In this document: positions 23,015-34,799 of the stretch, in pieces
Layout: the number at the start of each line of letters is the position of its first letter
Numbering within the stretch: the first letter of the stretch is position 1
From: Rhyacophila brunnea
Lineage: Eukaryota; Arthropoda; Insecta; Trichoptera; Rhyacophilidae
NCBI GenBank assembly: GCA_022495005.1
Contig: JAGYXB010000276.1
Location: forward strand, 186,001-250,000
Direction of reading: 5' to 3'
DNA: 64,000 bases
Position numbers and translations under genes: made by a program
The notes under the pieces: model-generated
Told to the model about the DNA's origin: nothing
Databases searched by the model: none
What the model saw: the letters and a program-made list of their open reading frames with translations, nothing else

Positions 23015-23723
23015 CAGGGGTCGGTAGTTTATCAAGTGAGAAGAGCCAAATTGTCAAGGAAACATGATAACAAAGGTACCAGAGAGCCGCATATATGTAA
23101 TATACCTACATTATGTATATGGATATGGATTTTTAGGGGGGGAAAGTTCAAGATTTTTTATAAAAAAAAATGATTAGAACGGTGTCCATGCATCGCTTTT
23201 TTACTATACCTGGCAAATAGCTACTTATGTTTAATTGGATATATAAGTTTATTTTTTATTTGGTTCATAGATGACAATATTTGTTCACATATATGTAGAG
23301 CCAAAGATTGTGAGAATACCAAAATCTAGTTTTTTTAACGTGTTATATTATGTTTCAGGCAAACTATTCCACATTGTATCAAATATTATAGTTTCTATTT
23401 TAGGCCGTTGTTTTATAGCTGCTGTCGACTTGTGCTGAGAAATCAAATTGGATCTCTTTCTTTCGAGTTCTGCCAAGCGGCTGGTCAGATCTGTGAATTT
23501 GTTGCTTGACAGATCCTTGCTTTTTTAATCTATTAACTGCATCTGGAGTGAACCAGAATATGTGTAGAGTAAAGAGTGGTAGAGAGTATGCCGTACGAGT
23601 CTAAGTTTGTTCGGCGGCTCCATCTCATAAAAGTTATAAGGCTGCTTGAGATGATGTGAAATTGGAGCTTATGTCTGAAGAGCCGCAACCGTATATGCAA
23701 AGAGCCGCTTATGGCTACATCTG
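23015..23723 (-). mobile_element. hAT relic at the end of MITE L
   Basis: The left end is CAGGGGTCGGTAG; the right end is worn (inverse CAGATGTAGCC). The duplicated flanks CCTTAAAC and CCTTAAAA match at 7 of 8. AGAGCCGC-type motifs occur near the right end. A minus-strand transposase remnant is present. Confidence 0.72.
23265..23520 (-). pseudogene. hAT transposase C-terminal remnant
   Basis: The minus strand reads LTSRLAELERKRSNLISQHK, then IETIIFDTMWNSLPET, a stop, TIFGSTYM, and after a frameshift CEQILSSMNQ. The same order occurs in the relic at 26540-26815, so the two belong to one hAT group. The CEQ.LS.MN block is the dimerisation motif. Confidence 0.72.
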
Positions 23724-24084
23724 CCTTAAAACAACAAGAACCCATATTTTTTTTAAATAACATTAAATAATAATATTATATTCTTATTAAATTTTTAACT
23801 TGGTGAAATGGCTAAAAAACAACGATGATGTGTCTGACAGTTCTATAGTTGGCAACACTGCTTAAAAATATATTAATTCGCTCTTTTGTTTTTTTTAATC
23901 TTATACCTTCTTTTGTTTCATACATAATATATCGATTTTTCCTTTTCCTGACAGTGACAAAATTATACACGTAACAAAACGTAATCTTGTAATCTATCTA
24001 CGAGTAGCTTAATAAAAGCAAATTGATTATTAATATTCCTAAATATGGTAACAGAACGTCGCGAAACGTAAGTTCTATAGGAAA

Positions 24085-24400
24085 ACATCTCAAAATAATT
24101 TGTTCTAAGATAATGGCGTTTGAAATTTTTACACAAATTCTCATTTCAATGATAAAGCCTTGATTTTTTCGCAATGAAATTTTAGAGTTTAACAAATAAT
24201 CAACACAGACATTTTTGTTTATAATTGAATTATCGATTAATCCAAGAAAGTGTTATCCGATTTTATGACACATTGAAAATATTTTAGATATTTTTTTTAT
24301 TGAATTATAAAGAAAATACCTTTCTATATCTAATGGCAGGTTCTTGAAAATCTTGAAATTTTGAGTTGTTTCCCTATAGAACTAGGGTATCGCGTCGTTC
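24085..24400. repeat. Dispersed repeat family U, copy 1
   Basis: Shares ACACAAATTCTCATTTCAAT, AGTTTAACAAATAATCAA and GAAATTTTGAGTTGTTTC in order with 36885-37115. No ends or coding content were recognised. Confidence 0.55.
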
Positions 24401-25419
24401 ACTAAATAGTGACAAATAATACAAATTTGACAATTTCCAGATAGGTATCCAAGTTTTATAAGCGCTTTCGCTTAGTCACTTTACAATTTACTTATTTTAA
24501 TGAAAAATACCAAATTTATCATAAATTTAGCAAAGACCACATAATGTTCACATTAGATAATATGACTATTAAAAAAATACATAATTGAGAGAAATTTAAT
24601 TTCAAAATTATATTTTCATTTAAATTAAATTATTATAATATAAAATTGAAAAATTGTAAATTGGAAATTGTGATCAATCAAATTTCTCCAGACATTTATA
24701 TTTACCAATGTATACATCTATATGTGGAAAAATAAAAAAAAATATTCATAAACGAACTGCCCATAAACAACCGGGTCTATCTGAGTTGTTTTATACAGAT
24801 TTTATTATTTTACATATAAACAGAGACTTCTTTAGATTAATCTTTAAGTAATGTGGTTGAAAAATGAACTCCATTTACATTTGAATTGTTCTGTTAACGT
24901 TTCTACTTTAATATTATTATGAGAGGAGTCTCCTGGTCGGTATAAATCGACGAAGCCGATTTCATTATAATAAGTGAACAAAACAAATAAAAATAGCATT
25001 GCTGTCATTCGCACTATGCACTGAATAAATATCTATAATTCAATTATAGTTGAAAATTATATATTTTGGTATTTCGTTAATATAATAGGGAACTGTTTGC
25101 AAACTAAGTAAAGATTTATTGGATGATTTTAGAAGGCATTCTCGCTATTTGGATGACTCTTCATTGATATGGGATTAAGCGATTTTAGGTAATCATTTTT
25201 CTATTTTACATTAGGCACGTTCTTAAATTAAAGATGCCAGTTTAGTTCCTAATAATTATCAATAATTTTGATATTTTTCTGTAAGTCCTTGGACGGGATT
25301 TCCACCTAGGTTATAATAAAATCATTATTTTGTCTTCTTTTCCGCGTGCCATCTTCTATCGGGGGTCAGCCACCAATGTATGCTACAAAGAACAATTGGA
25401 TAATCAATTCAGCGGGTAT
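24401..25419. other. No gene recognised
   Basis: Strongly AT-rich, without element ends or protein motifs. Confidence 0.35.
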
Positions 25420-25682
25420 ATTCTATACACAAGGCGACTATCGACCGCTAAAGTGATAGTATTTATTATATATTATGTATTGAGGTTATTGTTACAATAA
25501 GTTAGCCGTCTAATCAGTCAAAACTGTCTATCTCGCTCTAAATTTTATCACAGCCAAGAGAGGTGCTGTTAAAATAATATAGCACTTATTGCAACAATTA
25601 CAAACAAAGTATTGTAAGTGTTACAATAAGTGCTAATACTTTGATACAAACCTACCCTAGCCTTGTGTAACTATAGAATAGA
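25420..25682. mobile_element. Palindromic MITE family H, copy 2
   Basis: TATTCTATACACAAGG on the left is inverted on the right with small changes. The inner GTTACAATAAGT/AGCACTTATTG motifs also pair. It is more diverged than copy 1. Confidence 0.65.
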
Positions 25683-26236
25683 CCCACAGTTGCCGTTTAA
25701 TTGTCACAACATTTATAATTTATTATTTTTTTGTAGTCGTTATGTACAATCCGTTTAGCAAAGTAACACCGTACAAAACGACATACCAGTTGTTATTCGT
25801 GAGACGCCTTATAATCGTAAACAATTTCGCTTTGACAGCATCACAAGGAAGACTGACGGACATATGAACAAAAAAATTTACACTGACACGTTACTACTAA
25901 ATAACGTAGAATGTATAATATTATTACTATCGACCGAAGGTACTTGATGGAATTGGAATTTAAATTCAAATGGATTTAAGTTTTGTACTACTCTATTTGA
26001 GTCGTTTTTTGCGACCCGGGTTTCGCCTTTAGGCATCTTCAGGCGCTGTGTACAGTCGCTAAAAAATGGACGATTTTAGACCTCTTGGGTGTAGTATTTG
26101 TTATTATTTACAATTCGGTTTGACGATTTATTATACGCTTATCGAGTGTATTGATGAGGTATGTGGTTTTTTACAAACACGTCATAATTTTTTTGTTATA
26201 TATTTTTTTATTGGATCCTTGACTTAATAAGTAGGG

Positions 26237-27137
26237 CAGGGGTCGGCAAACCTCGGCTCGCCAGCCACATTCGGCTCTTTGGGTATTGGAGTGCGGCTCT
26301 TTGCCAAATTCCCAATTCCCAATTTTTGCAAAATTCACAATTTTATTATATATTTATATTATTTAGAATTACATTATCGCGAGACTAATTTTTCCTCCGT
26401 GATAGTTGATGCAAGAAGTTATGATTGTTGTTGTTTTAAATCCGCCATTGTAAAAGTCGACAAATTAATTTTTTCTCCATTTTATATTGATACGAGCACT
26501 TTTGAAATACAATTTTATTAGTGGTTTGAACAAGCAAAGAGTTATGGAGCTTCAAATTTGTAGGTCTTGCCACCAAAATTGAGGATTTGGAGAGACAAAA
26601 ATGCAATTTAATTTCACAACACAAGTGGAGCGCTCTAAAAGATCTACATAAGGTAGATACTACGATTTTTCATAAATGGAATAGCTTTGCTAACTCATAT
26701 TCGGTCTATATAATATGTATGTGAACAATCATTTTCAAACATGAACAATATAAATAGCATTTAGAGAAGCCAAATAACCGATGAGAATTCGGAGTCGCGC
26801 CTGAAATTAAAATGTACAAGTTACATACCAAACATACAGAAACTCTCCAAATAAATGCAAGGATGGTCATTATTATTCACATTAGTTTTAAGGAATGCGT
26901 GAAAATTGTATCTAATTCATATTCTGTCAAAATTATATTTATAATTTCAACAATAAAAATGTACGTTAGTTTTATTCGGGAAATCTTCTTCGCTTAATAA
27001 ATCAACAATTATAAAATGTAAATAATTCATTTAAATAAATCATACTTATAAAAATATACGTATGGCTCTCGAATTTTTTTTTAACCGTTGTGCCACTCAT
27101 ATTTGGCTCCTTTAGACCAAAAGTTTGCCGACTCCTG
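26237..27137 (+). mobile_element. hAT element inside K
   Basis: The left end CAGGGGTCGGCAAACCTCGG and inverted right end CAGGAGTCGGCAAACTTTTG share 14 of the first 15 bases. The flanks AAGTAGGG and AGGTAGGT match at 6 of 8. GGCTC-type motifs lie near both ends. A decayed transposase C-terminus is readable on the plus strand. Confidence 0.8.
26540..26815 (+). pseudogene. hAT transposase C-terminal remnant
   Basis: Reads TKIEDLERQKCNLISQHKWS, then VDTTIFHKWNSFANSYS, then EQSFSNMNNI and an R.QITDEN-like stretch, with stops and frameshifts between. This is the same transposase group as at 23265-23520 but in the opposite orientation. Confidence 0.72.
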
Positions 27138-27330
27138 AGGTAGGTGATAAGTTTTTACCTACTTTATTGTATTGATTTATAATATAAGTTAGAGTTAGTA
27201 GTGTTAGTTGTCAGTCTGTGCTTGCCTTTTAGTGAGTATACACATTGCCTGAAAATGCTGAAAGGCGAAACCCGGGTCGCAAAAAACGACTCGAATGGAA
27301 TAGTACAACACTTAAATCCATTAGTAGTAA

Positions 27331-27879
27331 GTATACGTAAAAAATATTTTATAACAAGTATTACTTTTTACTCTGTGTATTTTAATATTTCAATACTTAA
27401 TCAATTTACAAATAATACAACGGATATATTAAATTTTATTATATGGCAACTCCCACACAGCCGTTCGCAGTGATTTATAATGTACTGATCAAACATTCCC
27501 GGAGTATGTATCTACATACATATTTAATTCATAAAATATTGCCAATAATGTCGCGATGGCTACGTACGAGCATTTCTGGCTTCGTCTTTATGGAACCACC
27601 ATTACGGTCGGAGTTGAGTGGCAACATAAAATGAGTCGATAAACATTTATGACAAAAAATATTCTTCGATAGTATTAAAAGCCTTTAAAACTCACTTTTA
27701 TACCTCTACAAGAAAATCGTTAAACGGACCACGAGTTTCGAAATCAATACCATTAGCTGGTAAGTGTCGAGTTGTTAAAACATGATATTAAAAATATTAG
27801 ACATTTTGTGAATCCCTTCAACCTATACTTTCAAAAAGGTCTCTCCAAGTTGTTTCAATTCCTCTCATAATTCCGGGCA
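27331..27879. other. No gene recognised
   Basis: No repeat partner or protein seen. Short open frames here look fortuitous. Confidence 0.35.
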
Positions 27880-28210
27880 TAAGAGGAGGCGACCAGATAA
27901 GTGATATAAACACACATCACAAATTATCTCTAATAGTACAAAAATTCGCCTGCGGTGCTATTTTACTTCAATAATATTATTATTTAATGTTATATGGTTG
28001 TACGATACAATTTTTTATTGTGTATTTATTACTCGACAACTCCATAATTCAAATGGATATATTAAAATATATAATAAAAAAAACACTAAAAATACACATC
28101 AATTTTACCGCGTACACCATTTGGAACACGCTACTGTAGAGCGTGACACTGCCTTTATCTTTAACGATAGGTAGGGGGGCCCGCTTCAGAATGTGGGGGC
28201 CATGTATCTG
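27880..28210. repeat. Dispersed repeat family O, copy 1
   Basis: Matches 43060-43425 in order: CCAGATAA, ACTCGACAACTCCATAATTC, ACTAAAAATACAC, TTTTACCGCGTAC, ACACTGCCTTTA and GATAGGTAGGGGG. The ends are rich in GGGGGCCC, possibly worn inverted ends. No protein seen. Confidence 0.6.
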
Positions 28211-28904
28211 ACATACCTAAAGTTTCTCACTATGGACGTTATACGGCAATCCTGCCCTCGACTAATAATTAATGCCATTAATATTGCGAGAAAAATATAT
28301 GGATACTCTGTTGTATTAATCTTCGGTCGTAACATTAATAAGTAATCGTTAGAAAGCATTACATATTAATACACCTACCCACTTCATTCTTACGAAAAAG
28401 AAATAGTCTTATTCTAAGAGTACCTTTTTCACGTCTATCCGAAGTTAGTCAAAATCCAAAATGAAATAGGATACAATATGACTTGGTCCTTTAGTGCTCT
28501 CTAGATTGCCCGGAGGTGTATCCTTCGATATATCTGGACTGACGCACTTATTTTTCAATCACCGCACAATCCACTCAGCCGGCCCTAACCTCTCCCTGGG
28601 CCGCCATCCTCACTCCGCCGCTGATCGCTGCTTCCAGAGCTGTATCCGCGATTTATTTGGTCAATAAATGGGGGATAAAAATAAACACACTTATTTGTTA
28701 TCCCAATAATAATGCATCAGTAAGGGATGAAAATTATTACATTACATTAATATATTGAATAATTAAGTTTTTTTACATAAAATGCTACTGGCTTTTATGA
28801 CATGACATGTGGTTACATGTAAATTGTACGTAAAACATTTCACCGCGGCACAGTTCGCCGTCAGCTGTCCGGTATACGGTCTCCAATTTTATTAGTTTCA
28901 ATAC
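28211..28904. other. No gene recognised
   Basis: A less AT-rich stretch at 28490-28640 ends GGGCCGCCATCCTCACTCCG, which resembles the inverted end of hAT MITEs, but no left partner was found. Confidence 0.35.
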
Positions 28905-29030
28905 GAAAATTCATTTTTCATAGCAGATTTTGGCAAAATTCATAAATTTAAGAATGAAAACCTAACCTAACCTAACAAATAATCCAATATATCGGCTATT
29001 TTCAAAATTTGTTTGCTGCTGGCTTCTTGT
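28905..29030. repeat. MITE family L, copy 2
   Basis: Shares GAAAACCTAACCTAACCTAA and ATATCGGCTATTTTCAAAAT with 22866-23010. The left end is eroded. The CCTAA units are part of the repeat family itself. Confidence 0.6.
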
Positions 29031-30185
29031 AAAGTGTAAACCGACATGAAATGTATTTCATTTAGACATGAATTTTATGTCGACCCAAAGAGGTTTGACG
29101 GTCTTTAATATACGGCCATATTTTTCCGATACAGCATTTCACGGTGAAGTGTAATACGGCGAACTGCATACGTAGAAGTTTCCGGATACAATTACATATA
29201 CGGTATTTTCGTCCCTAATTAGATTGTGTTTTTTTTTCACAAACAAGTTTAGTAACTCTTTTTTAAAGAATATATCTTAAGTGTAATTCCAACATGTAAA
29301 TTCAGCTGCTATTTTTTTCAGGTGTGTGGAATAGAATTTCTTGCCTACCTCTATTCCATAAATAGATTTTAATAATTTTATTGTCTTCTTTAGTAATATT
29401 AACTATATACACCTACCACGTGGAAATTTTTTGTTTTTTATTAATACCTACATCAACCACTCGAATTATAATTTTTGCCTAGTGGTTTTCTCATTGTTGT
29501 ACCTAGTATAACCTAACCAGAAGAGGTGTAGGGAGGTCAATACCCTACCATCCACATGACTCGGCAGAAAACCATTAATTTATAATTACAATGTATCTTG
29601 CAACATAATATTGTTGAAATAGCAAAATAAGCGATATATGTAAATCAATCAATTTTTAACAGAAAGCTAATTTAGCAAAATAATTCAACAATTATATTAA
29701 TCAATTATTTATAATTTACAAAACGATTTATCATGCACAAAAATTGTTTATATGAAAATCTATCTTGCTTAATTAATTAAAAAGTGCATAATTGTCAAAA
29801 TTAAAATCAATTATTTATAAACGAGCCATGCATTACACAACAAACCACGATTATCAAAATATTCAAGTAGTGATAACAGCATTTTCTATTGTATCGAATC
29901 ACTATAAAAATACTAATTACATGAAATCAATATGTCAGTCAGTTATCAAAGATTTAACCGTAAGGTTATCGTTCTGCTCCGCCCGATCGACTTCGCAATT
30001 CGTCAGAACGCATAATCGTAATTTCACCCATCTAAATTATAATCTGTAAATGTACCTGTAATAATTAAATTAATGTTTATTTGGAAGGAGATAATAAAAC
30101 CAGGGTTCATTTAATTTACGCATCACTCTTCTTATTATTGGAGTCAAACAAACCTACCCTGCCTGTTCCTTATTCCATCTCACTT
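29031..30185. other. No gene recognised
   Basis: AT-rich. CGGTGAAGTG-type motifs at 29130-29190 resemble parts of the inverted repeat near 8.1-8.8 kb. Confidence 0.35.
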
Positions 30186-30345
30186 CCTCAGAGGAAAGGT
30201 TAAAATAGTATTCAAGTTTTTTTATTAAATTATCTTTTTTATTCAACGTATATTCATCCCAATTAGATAAGATGCACATAGCTTAGTTAGTAGACCACAT
30301 GTGCGAAAATCCCGTTGGGCGTCGTATTATAGTAAGATGTTTTCT
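30186..30345 (+). repeat. SINE module, first copy of a local duplication
   Basis: An inverted tail (TTTTTTATTCAACGTATATT) is followed by the tRNA-like head GATGCACATAGCTTAGTTAG and the CGTCGTATTATAG junction. It is nearly identical to 30582-30740, so the two are a recent direct duplication on either side of a LINE scrap. Confidence 0.65.
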
Positions 30346-30545
30346 CATCATCATCAGGGGTGCGACAACCCGGTGTGGGTCCTGGCCTCATCCAACAGCT
30401 CCTTACACCTGTCCCTATCCAGTGTGACCGCTTTCCAATTCGGTACCCCCAGAATACGGCAGTCACTGGCAGCTCCATCCAACCAGTGAATCTTTGGCCT
30501 GCCTCTTCTTCTACGCCCAATTGGATTTCTGGACATCACTATCTT
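30346..30545 (-). pseudogene. RTE-like LINE 3' end between duplicated SINE modules
   Basis: The minus strand reads RNPIGRRRRGRPKIHWLDGA, then ILGVPNWKAVTLDRDRCKEL, then EART. This is the C-terminal GRP..RW.D ... DR..W...L.EA pattern of endonuclease-reverse transcriptase LINEs. The CATCATCATC at its low-coordinate side is the usual microsatellite tail. Fewer than 65 codons remain. Confidence 0.78.
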
Positions 30546-30581
30546 TGCCGGTTCTAACTAAACTAAACAAAACAAACCAGA

Positions 30582-30740
30582 AGAGGAAAGGTTACAATAG
30601 TATTCAAGTTTTTTGTTAAATTATCTTTTTTATTCAACGTATATTCATCCCAATTAGATAGGATGCACATAGCTTAGTTAGTAGACCACATGTGCGCGAA
30701 TCCCGTTGAGCGTCGTATTATAGGAAGATGTTTTCTAGTG
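30582..30740 (+). repeat. SINE module, second copy of the duplication
   Basis: Differs from 30186-30345 at only a handful of positions. The A-box region TAGCTTAGTTAGTAGA is intact; the T-arm is weak. Confidence 0.65.
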
Positions 30741-30861
30741 GAAATATATTTTACATTGTGTTTTCAAATTATCTATAAGGTTTTTATTTTATTTTAGGTA
30801 ATGAAAGTGGCATAGCAGTAAAGCATCTTTCTCGTGTTTGTCCAAGTCCACTTCTTGGGTG

Positions 30862-31644
30862 TAGGGATTGCAATGCCGGTATCTCAAAACCGGTTTTTTT
30901 TTTGGTATTAAGTAAGCACACTCATTTTACGTTTTTGAAAATGAATTATAAGTTATATGCTGCTAAAATGCAAATATGAATTGAAATAATAAAAAAAAAT
31001 ATCCATCAAATATAATATTAACTATATACCTAATATTATTTTTAAATAGAAAACATGTGTGGCAAATGTTCAATTATTCTATAATTATTTATATTTACAA
31101 TAATGTTGAATTTATGAAGCTTTTCCCGCATCCGGACTTATTTGCACTTCATAAACTAGCCTTTTTGAGGACTTAAGCTAAAATTATCAATATATTAAAA
31201 TTACTTGTAAAAATTACCAGTTCTACAATACCTACATGTTTTTAAATGTCAACATAATAATTGTAGACAGCGCTCGAAATATAAAAGTTTACGAACCAGA
31301 GCGCTCGATATTTTCTGAAAATATTAACATAGTTATCAAATCTTATGTGTATTTTATAAAAATAAGCGTGTTATTATTTTTATTATTTGGCTTATCTAGC
31401 TCAGACGGTCAATTTTTTTAAACTATGTTCACGAACCGGAACGGCGCTCAGATCCATTTCGAGTCCTGATTGTAGATATATAGACTTTTGCTATAAAATA
31501 ATATTTTACAGAGATTTTAATAGCTATATTATTTACTGATAAGTACCTCTGTTTTTTTTTATATTTTTACGAATACCGGTACCTATTCAATAATAAATGC
31601 CGAAAAACTTGTATTGAAATTTTTATTCGGTATTGCAATCCCTA
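30862..31644. mobile_element. hAT MITE family D, copy 1
   Basis: TAGGGATTGCAATGCCGG on the left matches an inverted TAGGGATTGCAATACCGA on the right. The flanks CTTGGGTG and ATTGGGTG match at 7 of 8. The 783-bp interior has no readable transposase. Confidence 0.82.
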
Positions 31645-31652
31645 ATTGGGTG

Positions 31653-33050
31653 AAATATATGGATACCACACGGTGCTTTCAAAAAATCAGTAACTACCGA
31701 TCGTCTTGGCAGAATCACAATATGAACCATTTTTAACGATCTTCTGAGATACCAGAATTTTCTTTACCAGAGTATAATATATGGTATTTAGTAACGCTGT
31801 CTATCATGCGGTTAAGCCTTATTGCGAATGGTGTACTTTTTCGAATAATTTAATTTTTGTGCAACTAATAAATGGGTTAAGTTTTAATTGCATTGTTAAT
31901 AATTGAGGTATTGTACTTTTAATGTATTATTAATTAATCATCTCCTTTTTTCTCTCCAAATCTTTTTTTTTGAAATAGGTACTGTATATTGTTATAGCAC
32001 ACTGATCAAACAACTGCAATGCAGTGAAATTTTAAGAAATAAATTTGTAGCCTGTTAAATAAATAAAAATAATTGTACTATGAAATGATAAAGTTTAATA
32101 AAACTTCTGTTAAAATTTTAATACTTCAGTGACAATTTTTTACTCTTCAATTCCAAGCAACGCCTTTTCCATAGTATCACATTCAAAACACGTAGAATAT
32201 TGTGTGTATTTTTTTTCCTTTCGCAAACTAGAAGCAAAATATTGTTTGACATTCAACATGCAAAATGTCAGTAATCTACATAAATGAATGGCCTCATAAA
32301 ACACAATTCATTTGAAGCATTAAAACTATTGATTTAATGTTAATAGAGATCAGTGTTGTCATTTTACTAATAAACGTCGAAATAAATTAGCATTTTGTTA
32401 ATGAGTATTCGATGCGAAGGCAACATTGTGCACAGTTAATAGGGTGACCAAATAATGTGATTTCATTTCACAATAAAGCTTTCCGATAAACTTACTGACC
32501 ATTCAAATCACAATTGTTTATATAAATACACTTTATTCATATTCATTTTCAAACATGTTGAAGAAAATATTTTTCTATGGAAAGCTTAAACATAATATTA
32601 TTAAGATATTAAGCAAATTACAAATTATTCTTTAATTGAGTCAGCATTCATATGATAGAATTCTATTTTACAAAACAATAATATAAACGATATTAAGTTG
32701 TACAGGAAATTAATTTTAAGTCGACAGCTGTTTCAGTTGTAAGACCATTATCAAGACTAAAAATAAACGACTTGTCTACGCTTAAGTATGAATCTCACAA
32801 AATGTGACGGAATGATCTCTCTACCTCAACCTGGGACTATTCAAGAATAATAAATACATACAAGTACAAAGGAGTTCATACAAATTGTGAAAAAAATGAG
32901 GAGAAAACTTATGTTTGATATTCTATATTATAATAAAAATGGCACTTTTTATATGGAACAATGCAATAGAAGGGTTTACATGAAGTTGTTACATGAAATG
33001 CGTATCAAATTGCGTTATGTAACAACTACTAGTTAAAATCGTCGTAGTTA
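31653..33050. other. No gene recognised
   Basis: AT-rich. GTCGACAGCTGTTTCAGTTG at 32720-32740 is a motif I associate with Penelope-like or other retroelement ends, but nothing else supports that here. Confidence 0.35.
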
Positions 33051-33054
33051 TCTA

Positions 33055-33290
33055 ATGCAGCTGTAGTTTAATGGTAAAAAATACTGACGCGAATCCAGCA
33101 GATACAGGTTCAAGTCCCGTCGGTCGTCGTATTTTTTTTCAACAAAAACGATTTTTCCTAGTATATAATATGCATGAGATGTTTTCAAATTATGTATATT
33201 AAGTAGGTATATAGAATTTTACATTCTGAAATCTTGTGTCTTATTCGTTGAATAAAAAAATAGTTTATTTAAAGTTGTAGGATAAATAAA
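33055..33290 (+). mobile_element. tRNA-like SINE with shared tail
   Basis: The head GCAGCTGTAGTTTAATGG supplies the A-box region and GGTTCAAGTCC the B box. Then comes CGTCGTATTTTTTTTC and the tail CTTGTGTCTTATTCGTTGAA. This is the only copy in the window where head and tail are complete and in the same direction. The T-arm pairs at 4 of 5 positions, so it is not a working tRNA gene. Confidence 0.65.
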
Positions 33291-33720
33291 TGTGTGTTTC
33301 ATCATTTTGTTAGTATCGGTTTTTCATCGAACGTATGTTTAATGAAATTAATGTTGCTGTGCTGGTACAGTAATAACAGGGAACGTTTATTGGCACCTTC
33401 CACACTTGTTTACACGCATGATGTAAAATAAATCTTATCATAACATCATGTGTGAAGATACGAAAATAGAATACACTATCGGTATATAATATATCTACAT
33501 ACAACAACAGAGTATATGGAAGCAATTTATTGATTTTTAGATACGAGGATATCATAAACTTCCTTTATTATATGGGATCATCTTTTTCATTTGTTTATAA
33601 ACACCGCATATACCAAAAAATATTAATATAATAATTATAATTAATGACAATATCATATCACATACATAATCGCATTATAATAAAATCAAGTAATAATTAA
33701 ATAATATTAATAAACTATTT
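33291..33720. other. No gene recognised
   Basis: AT-rich spacer before the LINE reverse transcriptase. Confidence 0.35.
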
Positions 33721-34560
33721 CTTTTATTAAACGAATAAGGTACAAGATTTCAGAATGTTATACATTATTGCTGCCGATGAAAGAGAACTCACAGAGCTGT
33801 TACACCGGGTAGAGGAAGAGAGTCGCAAATACGGCCTCCTTATTAATAGGAATAAGACCAAGTTAATGGTTGTTGATCGGGCCAACCTTCTACCAACACC
33901 AAGTACACTCCAAAACATCGAAACAGTCGACGAGTTTGTATATCTGGGATCGACCATCAGTGGAAAGGGCGGATGCGAAGCGGAAATAATAAGGCGCACA
34001 CCGATTGCAAAAAATGCGATACCACGCCTTACCATTATATGGAAGGATCGGGGAATTTCGATTGCCACAAAAATGATACTTGTGCAAACATTAGTGTTCT
34101 CGATATTTCTATACGGAGTCGAGTCGTGGACCCTGAAGGCAAGAGAACGGAAGGCAATTGATGCCTTTGAGATGTGGTGTTGGCGCCAAACGCTTCGCAT
34201 TTCTTGGACGGGCACAGGATGAACCAGTCAATCATCCAGAGACTGAAGATAAAGGAACGGCTCTCGACGATATGTCTGAGAAGAATTCTGCAGTTTTTTA
34301 GACATATTGTCAGGCGCGGACCGGACAACCTGGAGAGACTGGTAGTTTTGGGTAGCCACCAGGGAAGGCGAAGCAGAGGAAGAGCGTCTGCGCGATGGAG
34401 CGACCAAGTGAAAGAGCTGACTGGGGGCACCATCCATTCTGCCCTGAGAAAAGCGGAAGATCGAAAAGGATGGAAAGTCTTCGTCGCTCAAAGGATGGGG
34501 AAATTTAAATGTGGTCACGATCCTCAGCCATGAGTGCACGACCAAGAAGAGATACATTAT
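33721..34560 (+). mobile_element. 5'-truncated LINE (endonuclease-RT type)
   Basis: The 5' junction is abrupt: an inverted copy of the SINE tail motif (TTCTTTTATTAAACGAATAA) runs straight into reverse-transcriptase sequence. The 3' part extends about 30 bp past the stop. Shorter pieces of the same family are at 45079-45225, 45325-45465 and 46110-46245. 5' truncation is typical of target-primed reverse transcription. Confidence 0.8.
33755..34528 (+). pseudogene. LINE reverse transcriptase, C-terminal half, one frameshift
   Basis: The first frame starts just after where the YADD box should be: IAADERELTELLHRVEEESR, then GLLINRNKTKLMVV, then FVYLGSTISGKGGC, then LYGVESWTLKARERKAIDAF and EMWCWRQTLRISW. 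A shift near 34200 moves it to a second frame with IIQRLKIKERLS, RILQFFRHIVRRG, GRRSRGRASARWSD and AEDRKGWKVFV, ending in TGA. Long intact frames show fairly recent loss, but the endonuclease and the catalytic aspartates are missing. The motif set is that of RTE-like insect LINEs. Confidence 0.85.
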
Positions 34561-34799
34561 TTGAAAACACAGGTATCAAATTACTAGTTAAAAAATACAA
34601 AAAATACAAAAAACATTACGTAACATAATACATATATAACAGAAAACATAATTTGCTATAATGGTTGAATGCCTGAACGGATGTATTGAACATGTTTATA
34701 GACAAACAATCACATTCCCTTTCACATTGGCCCAAACAATACGAATATTGGAAATCTTTGATGCGTGTTGAAACACTGACACTGTGTATATAGACGCCA

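Larger units (their letters stand above)
25930..27330. mobile_element. Long-TIR element family K, copy 1, split by a hAT
   Basis: About 80 bp at each end are inverted, with the core GAGTCGTTTTTTGCGACCCG. Related ends or fragments occur at 37794-37850, 45556-45935 and 62088-62275. The centre is occupied by a hAT at 26237-27137. Excluding it, K is about 500 bp and non-coding. Confidence 0.7.

Noticed and set aside
22866..29030. CCTAACCTAACC runs as true telomeric DNA
   Set aside because: Only 2-4 units, and they recur at the same place within MITE L copies, so they belong to the element.
32720..32790. Penelope-like element end (GTCGACAGCTGTTTCAG)
   Set aside because: A single motif without reverse transcriptase, GIY-YIG domain or a second end.
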